The notes beneath the pieces are model-generated. The model had not been told where the DNA came from and did not search any database. It was given only the letters and a program-made list of their open reading frames with translations. Positions 16,154-16,293 of a stretch of DNA of 16,293 nucleotides are shown here, piece by piece. The first letter of the stretch is position 1, and each line of letters starts with the position of its first letter. The stretch is from Hyella sp964606015. GTDB taxonomy: Bacteria > Cyanobacteriota > Cyanobacteriia > Cyanobacteriales > Xenococcaceae. The stretch covers positions 1 to 16,293 of the forward strand of contig CAZSEZ010000077.1 of NCBI GenBank assembly GCA_964606015.1, written 5' to 3'. Both the position numbers and the translations under genes were made by a program.

Positions 16154-16179
16154 TTACTATATATTCATAAATATAGTAA
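16154..16179. promoter_or_regulatory. AT-rich dyad upstream of the AcsF-like gene
   Basis: TTACTATAT (16154-16162) and ATATAGTAA (16171-16179) form a perfect nine-base inverted repeat with an eight-base centre. It ends about 22 bases before the chosen ATG (10 before the TTG), where an operator or a 5' hairpin would act. No regulator is identified. Confidence 0.4.
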
Positions 16180-16180
16180 T

Positions 16181-16204
16181 AAAAAAAGGTGAGCATTGCC
16201 CACC
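16181..16204 (-). terminator. Terminator of the gene at the right edge
   Basis: On the minus strand, GGTGGGC (16204-16198) pairs with GCTCACC (16194-16188) across AAT, with one G-T pair, then seven T. The GGTGGGCAATGC core also resembles a palindrome widely dispersed in cyanobacterial genomes, so a repeat may have been used as a terminator. Confidence 0.75.
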
Positions 16205-16236
16205 CAAGATTAGGTTAAAAAATTCAAACAAGAAAA

Positions 16237-16293
16237 TTAATCAGCTATATCTGTAACAGCACCCAGACTGCTAGAAGAAACCAACTTGGCATA
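16237..16293 (-). CDS. C-terminal end of an unidentified gene (runs off right edge)
   Basis: Eighteen codons and a TAA stop in an open minus-strand frame, giving the tail YAKLVSSSSLGAVTDIAD, followed 32 bases later by a good terminator. The terminator on this strand is the main support that a gene ends here. The tail is too short to identify. It lies upstream of the AcsF-like gene on the same strand but is separated from it by the terminator. Confidence 0.5.
   Translation of the reverse strand, partial: YAKLVSSSSLGAVTDIAD

Overview
The window looks like a cyanobacterial chromosome segment of low to moderate GC. The evidence is: eleven copies of the octamer GCGATCGC (HIP1), a cyanobacterial-type PstS/PstC pair, a lumen-type pentapeptide-repeat protein, a CobA-HemD fusion, an HTH-NACHT protein of a kind common in cyanobacteria, and an AcsF-like (Mg-protoporphyrin monomethyl ester cyclase) protein. 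I cannot name the genus; a unicellular or baeocystous lineage is only a guess.

Left part (1-3496), all on the minus strand. The start of pstC runs off the left edge. It is preceded by pstS, which has a candidate Pho box and a long leader. A strong hairpin terminator ends lpdA (dihydrolipoamide dehydrogenase) just upstream of the Pho box. Upstream of lpdA lies a secreted pentapeptide-repeat protein. pstS and pstC are separated by a palindromic REP-like element.

Middle part (3598-12040). A good sigma70-type promoter drives manC (mannose-1-phosphate guanylyltransferase, +), which ends in a hairpin terminator. Convergent to it is a two-gene minus-strand unit: cobA-hemD (siroheme and uroporphyrinogen III synthesis), then def (peptide deformylase). 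A family 2 glycosyltransferase (+) follows. It is convergent with a minus-strand pair made of a small secreted protein and a prolyl oligopeptidase. trpS (minus) is next. The gaps at 6899-7175 and 8106-8376 hold no gene or RNA that I can support; the second has only a short GATGAT/ATCATC hairpin at 8122-8140, just after the glycosyltransferase.

Right part (12181-16293) is accessory in character: no HIP1 site and no housekeeping gene. A small two-helix membrane protein (minus) is divergent from a large HTH-NACHT ATPase (+) that resembles bacterial NLR-like defence proteins. Its C-terminal third carries a low-complexity tract with seven consecutive tetrapeptide units (D-x-S-L type), built from 12-base units that are pyrimidine-rich on the coding strand. 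A tiny ORF overlaps its stop codon. Convergent to this is an AT-rich, divergent AcsF-like diiron protein with an AT dyad at its start. The tail of another minus-strand gene, with its terminator, reaches the right edge.

The most interesting items are the NACHT protein with its tetrapeptide tract and membrane-protein neighbour, the divergent AcsF paralogue, and an Asp-to-His change at a predicted phosphate-binding position of PstS.
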